Shown here one piece after another: positions 6,884 to 8,329 of a stretch of DNA of 8,329 nt. The notes beneath the pieces were generated by a model. That model did not search any database. It was not told the origin of the DNA and saw only the letters and a list, made by a program, of their open reading frames with translations. Origin of the DNA: Deltaproteobacteria bacterium. Its GTDB lineage: Bacteria > Desulfobacterota > DSM-4660 > Desulfatiglandales > HGW-15. Position 1 is the first letter of the stretch. Every line of letters begins with the position of its first letter. The stretch spans positions 682,248-690,576 of the forward strand of contig CP070840.1 of NCBI GenBank assembly GCA_020342025.1, given 5' to 3'. The translations under genes and the position numbers were made by a program.

Positions 6884-6956
6884 TAGATCAGCCATAATCA
6901 CCCCCACCTTTCCTCCCCCATCAAGGGGGAGGGACTTTTCTGTTAAGGGAAGACTA

Positions 6957-7883
6957 TTAAACGCTAGAAGGTCGGGGCAGGAGCCCTGCTTTCTCCACAA
7001 TCTCTCCAACCACCTCTTCCCATTCAATGGCCATAATATGCACGCCTTTAACACCCGGCATTTCTTTTAACTGCTCAATCGTTTCCACGCAGATCTGTAT
7101 ACCTTCTTCTCGCTGCTTTTCTTTGGGTACGCCCTCCATCCTTTTAATGATTTCGTCCGGGACATCCATGCCGGCCACCTTATTTTTCATGTACTTCGCC
7201 ATGCCAGGGGACTTCAGGGGTGTCACCCCCCCGAGAATGAAGACTTTATCTGTAAGGCTCTTATCCCTTGCCATCCTCATCCATTCCTCAAATCTATCCA
7301 GATTATAGACGCATTGGGTCTGGATAAAATCTGCTCCCGCGTTGATCTTCTTGGCCAGTCGAACAACCCTGAAGGGCAGAGGATCTGCAAAGGGGTTTGC
7401 GGCAGCGCCAATAAAGAGTTCCGGACCCTTGCTCAGGGATTCACCCCCCAAGATGGTCCCTTCGTCCCGCATGTTCTTCACCACATTAACGAACTGAATG
7501 GAGTCCAAATCAAATACACCCTTAGCCTGAGGCTGATTACCAAAACCCTGATGGTCGCCTGAGAGACAGAGGACATTGCGAATCCCAAGGGCAGAGGCCC
7601 CCAATATGTCAGACTGGAGTGCAATCCGATTCCGGTCTCTGACCACCACCTGGAGCACGGGATCCAAGCCCGCCGATCTCAAAAGGCTGCAGGCAGCAAG
7701 ACTTGACATGCGCACAATGGCCGTCTGGTTGTCTGTCACATTGATGGCATCCACCTTATCTTTCAACAGCGCTGCCTTTTTGAGCACCACGTCAGGGTCC
7801 GCACCCTTTGGAGGACCACACTCCCCGGTAACCGCGAACTCGCCTTTTTCAAGTACTTTTTTCAGGTTGCTCACATCTTTCAC
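6957..7883 (-). CDS. metF: Methylenetetrahydrofolate reductase, catalytic (MetF-like) subunit
   Basis: The 308-aa TIM-barrel flavoprotein reduces 5,10-methylene-tetrahydrofolate to 5-methyl-tetrahydrofolate, in the methyl branch of the Wood-Ljungdahl pathway and for methionine synthesis. Visible family marks are the early acidic motif TGECGPPKG (Glu21, matching E. coli Glu28), VTDNQ (50-53), RDRNRI (82-87), LCLSGDHQG with Asp110 (matching E. coli Asp120), FIQTQ (187-190, Gln190 likely matching Gln183), and GGVTPLKSPGMAKYM (218-232). GTG 7883 is chosen because AGGGAGGA (7893-7900) lies 9 nt upstream and the start overlaps the metV stop as GTGA. The frame is open to an ATG at 7961, which would add 26 residues lying inside metV. 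Coupling to metV suggests a MetFV complex whose electrons may come from ferredoxin or a heterodisulfide-reductase-like module rather than directly from NAD(P)H; that part is inference from acetogen examples such as Moorella. The gene ends in the repeat-filled gap. Confidence 0.93.
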   Translation of the reverse strand: MKDVSNLKKVLEKGEFAVTGECGPPKGADPDVVLKKAALLKDKVDAINVTDNQTAIVRMSSLAACSLLRSAGLDPVLQVVVRDRNRIALQSDILGASALGIRNVLCLSGDHQGFGNQPQAKGVFDLDSIQFVNVVKNMRDEGTILGGESLSKGPELFIGAAANPFADPLPFRVVRLAKKINAGADFIQTQCVYNLDRFEEWMRMARDKSLTDKVFILGGVTPLKSPGMAKYMKNKVAGMDVPDEIIKRMEGVPKEKQREEGIQICVETIEQLKEMPGVKGVHIMAIEWEEVVGEIVEKAGLLPRPSSV

Positions 7884-8329
7884 TTTTGTTGGTCCTCCCT
7901 GATAATGTTTCTTGGTCCCTTCCCCTGCTTCTTGGCCCAATCCTTTGGTGGGTAAACCCACTCCAGCCGCTCAAGGGCGTCGAAAGAAGATAATCTATCG
8001 ATAATCACCTGCCAGGCGCAGGGAACTTCAGGGTTCACTTCGCATGTCCCTCCCATGGACCCTCCACAAGGGCCATTCAGGAGTTGCTTTGAACAACGTG
8101 CAAGGGGACACACGCCGCCAAAGAAATAGAGCATGCAGTCTCCACAACCGAGACAGTTCTCCACCCACAATCCCTGATCTTTGGTCTCACCCAAGAATTC
8201 CGTATCCAGGGCCGGTACGATGGGAATCTCAGGGAACATATCTGCCACCGCTTGGACTCCTGCCCCGCAGCCCAACGAGACAACAGCGTCGTATTTCTCT
8301 ATGATATCGTCCAACTCTATGACAAAATC
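7880..8329 (-). CDS. metV: MetV-type methylenetetrahydrofolate reductase partner protein, 5' end outside window
   Basis: The last 149 residues are present of a protein normally about 200-230 aa. This is the cysteine-rich MTHFR C-terminal (MetV-type) family, which partners MetF in anaerobes and probably binds zinc and/or an iron-sulfur cluster. The segment shows VVSLGCGAGVQAVADMFP, then a dense cysteine region: NCLGCGDC, GGVCPLARCSK, LLNGPCGGSMGGTCEV and PCAWQVI, ending in a basic tail. The frame stays open to base 8329, and a TTG at 8314 within VIELDDIIEKYD is unlikely to be the real start because family homology begins well upstream. The stop TGA (7882-7880) overlaps the metF GTG by 4 bp. 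Genes for Hdr/MvhD-type electron transfer might lie beyond 8329, but nothing here shows it. Confidence 0.9.
   Translation of the reverse strand, partial: DFVIELDDIIEKYDAVVSLGCGAGVQAVADMFPEIPIVPALDTEFLGETKDQGLWVENCLGCGDCMLYFFGGVCPLARCSKQLLNGPCGGSMGGTCEVNPEVPCAWQVIIDRLSSFDALERLEWVYPPKDWAKKQGKGPRNIIREDQQK
7893..7900 (-). promoter_or_regulatory. Shine-Dalgarno (AGGGAGGA) for metF inside the metV 3' end
   Basis: AGGGAGGA on the minus strand lies 9 nt before GTG 7883 and inside the last metV codons. With the GTGA overlap it points to coupled translation of the two reductase subunits, probably in fixed ratio. Confidence 0.75.

Larger units (their letters stand above)
6718..6933. repeat. Outer C/G-rich palindromic intergenic repeat, interrupted by a second element
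   Basis: The right end is a perfect 8-bp hairpin: CCTCCCCC at 6912-6919 and GGGGGAGG at 6925-6932, with a 5-nt loop. The left end begins with CCCCTCCC (6718-6725), whose partner GGGAGGGG (6865-6872) is displaced by 139 bp. Removing the inner element and one TTG copy gives CCCCTCCC-CTTGT-GGGAGGGG, a perfect 8-bp hairpin that mirrors the right one. The restored repeat is about 82 bp with a hairpin at each end. It fills the gap between metF and the synthase operon. The right hairpin, read as RNA after the metF stop, is not followed by a U-run, so it is not a standard terminator but could slow polymerase or protect a 3' end. Confidence 0.75.
6676..6956 (-). other. 281-bp intergenic region between metF and the synthase operon
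   Basis: It holds the nested repeats for most of its length. Only about 40 bp lie between the repeat and the first synthase gene, and about 23 bp between metF and the repeat. I see no convincing sigma-70 promoter. If the synthase operon has its own promoter, it must lie within or right next to the repeat. Confidence 0.5.

Noticed and set aside
6912..6932. Perfect GC hairpin after metF as an intrinsic terminator
   Set aside because: No U-run follows it in the transcript, and it is better explained as the end hairpin of the outer palindromic repeat.

Overview
The window is a minus-strand gene block, read from base 8329 towards base 1, from a strictly anaerobic-looking bacterium. The best guess is Desulfobacterota (a sulfate-reducing or syntrophic deltaproteobacterial lineage) or a similar anaerobe. 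The guess rests on a separate metV-metF pair of the Wood-Ljungdahl type, several ferredoxin-like 4Fe-4S proteins, and a palindromic intergenic repeat of a style I recall from such genomes. It is an inference, not a marker-gene assignment. Both end genes are cut by the window: metV lacks its 5' end and carA its 3' end.

Layout in transcription order. (1) metV (8329-7880, partial) and metF (7883-6957) overlap by a GTGA junction. They encode the zinc/iron-sulfur partner and the catalytic subunit of methylenetetrahydrofolate reductase, on the methyl branch of C1 metabolism. (2) A 281-bp gap (6676-6956) holds nested palindromic repeats. A 131-bp inverted-repeat element sits inside the hairpin of another repeat, flanked by a TTG duplication, and removing it in silico restores a perfect hairpin. 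The same gap carries a strong G-quadruplex motif. (3) Three genes form a dismantled and re-fused glutamate synthase: a 465-aa ferredoxin/FMN-domain paralog that has lost key FMN/active-site motifs (6675-5278); a 499-aa intact-looking archaeal-type synthase subunit (5285-3786); and an 885-aa fusion of a class II glutaminase domain with a GXGXG beta-helix domain (3763-1106). These are packed tightly (8-bp overlap, then 22-bp gap) and are almost certainly one operon. (4) After 72 bp comes carA (1033-1), the small subunit of carbamoyl-phosphate synthetase, which probably continues into carB outside the window.

How they may work together: the glutaminase domain would release ammonia from glutamine. 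The intact FMN/iron-sulfur subunit would use it to aminate 2-oxoglutarate. Electrons probably come from ferredoxin or another iron-sulfur carrier, since no NAD(P)H-oxidising GltD-type subunit lies in the window. The degenerate paralog may be a structural or electron-relay subunit. carA also consumes glutamine nitrogen, so the left part of the window is themed on glutamine nitrogen, while metVF belongs to one-carbon metabolism and is probably a separate unit.

The most notable points are the tandem intact/degenerate synthase paralogs, the glutaminase-GXGXG fusion that leaves out the FMN domain, the four-cysteine version of the normally three-cysteine synthase cluster site, and the nested repeat. 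All family calls come from reading motifs by eye; no database search was possible.
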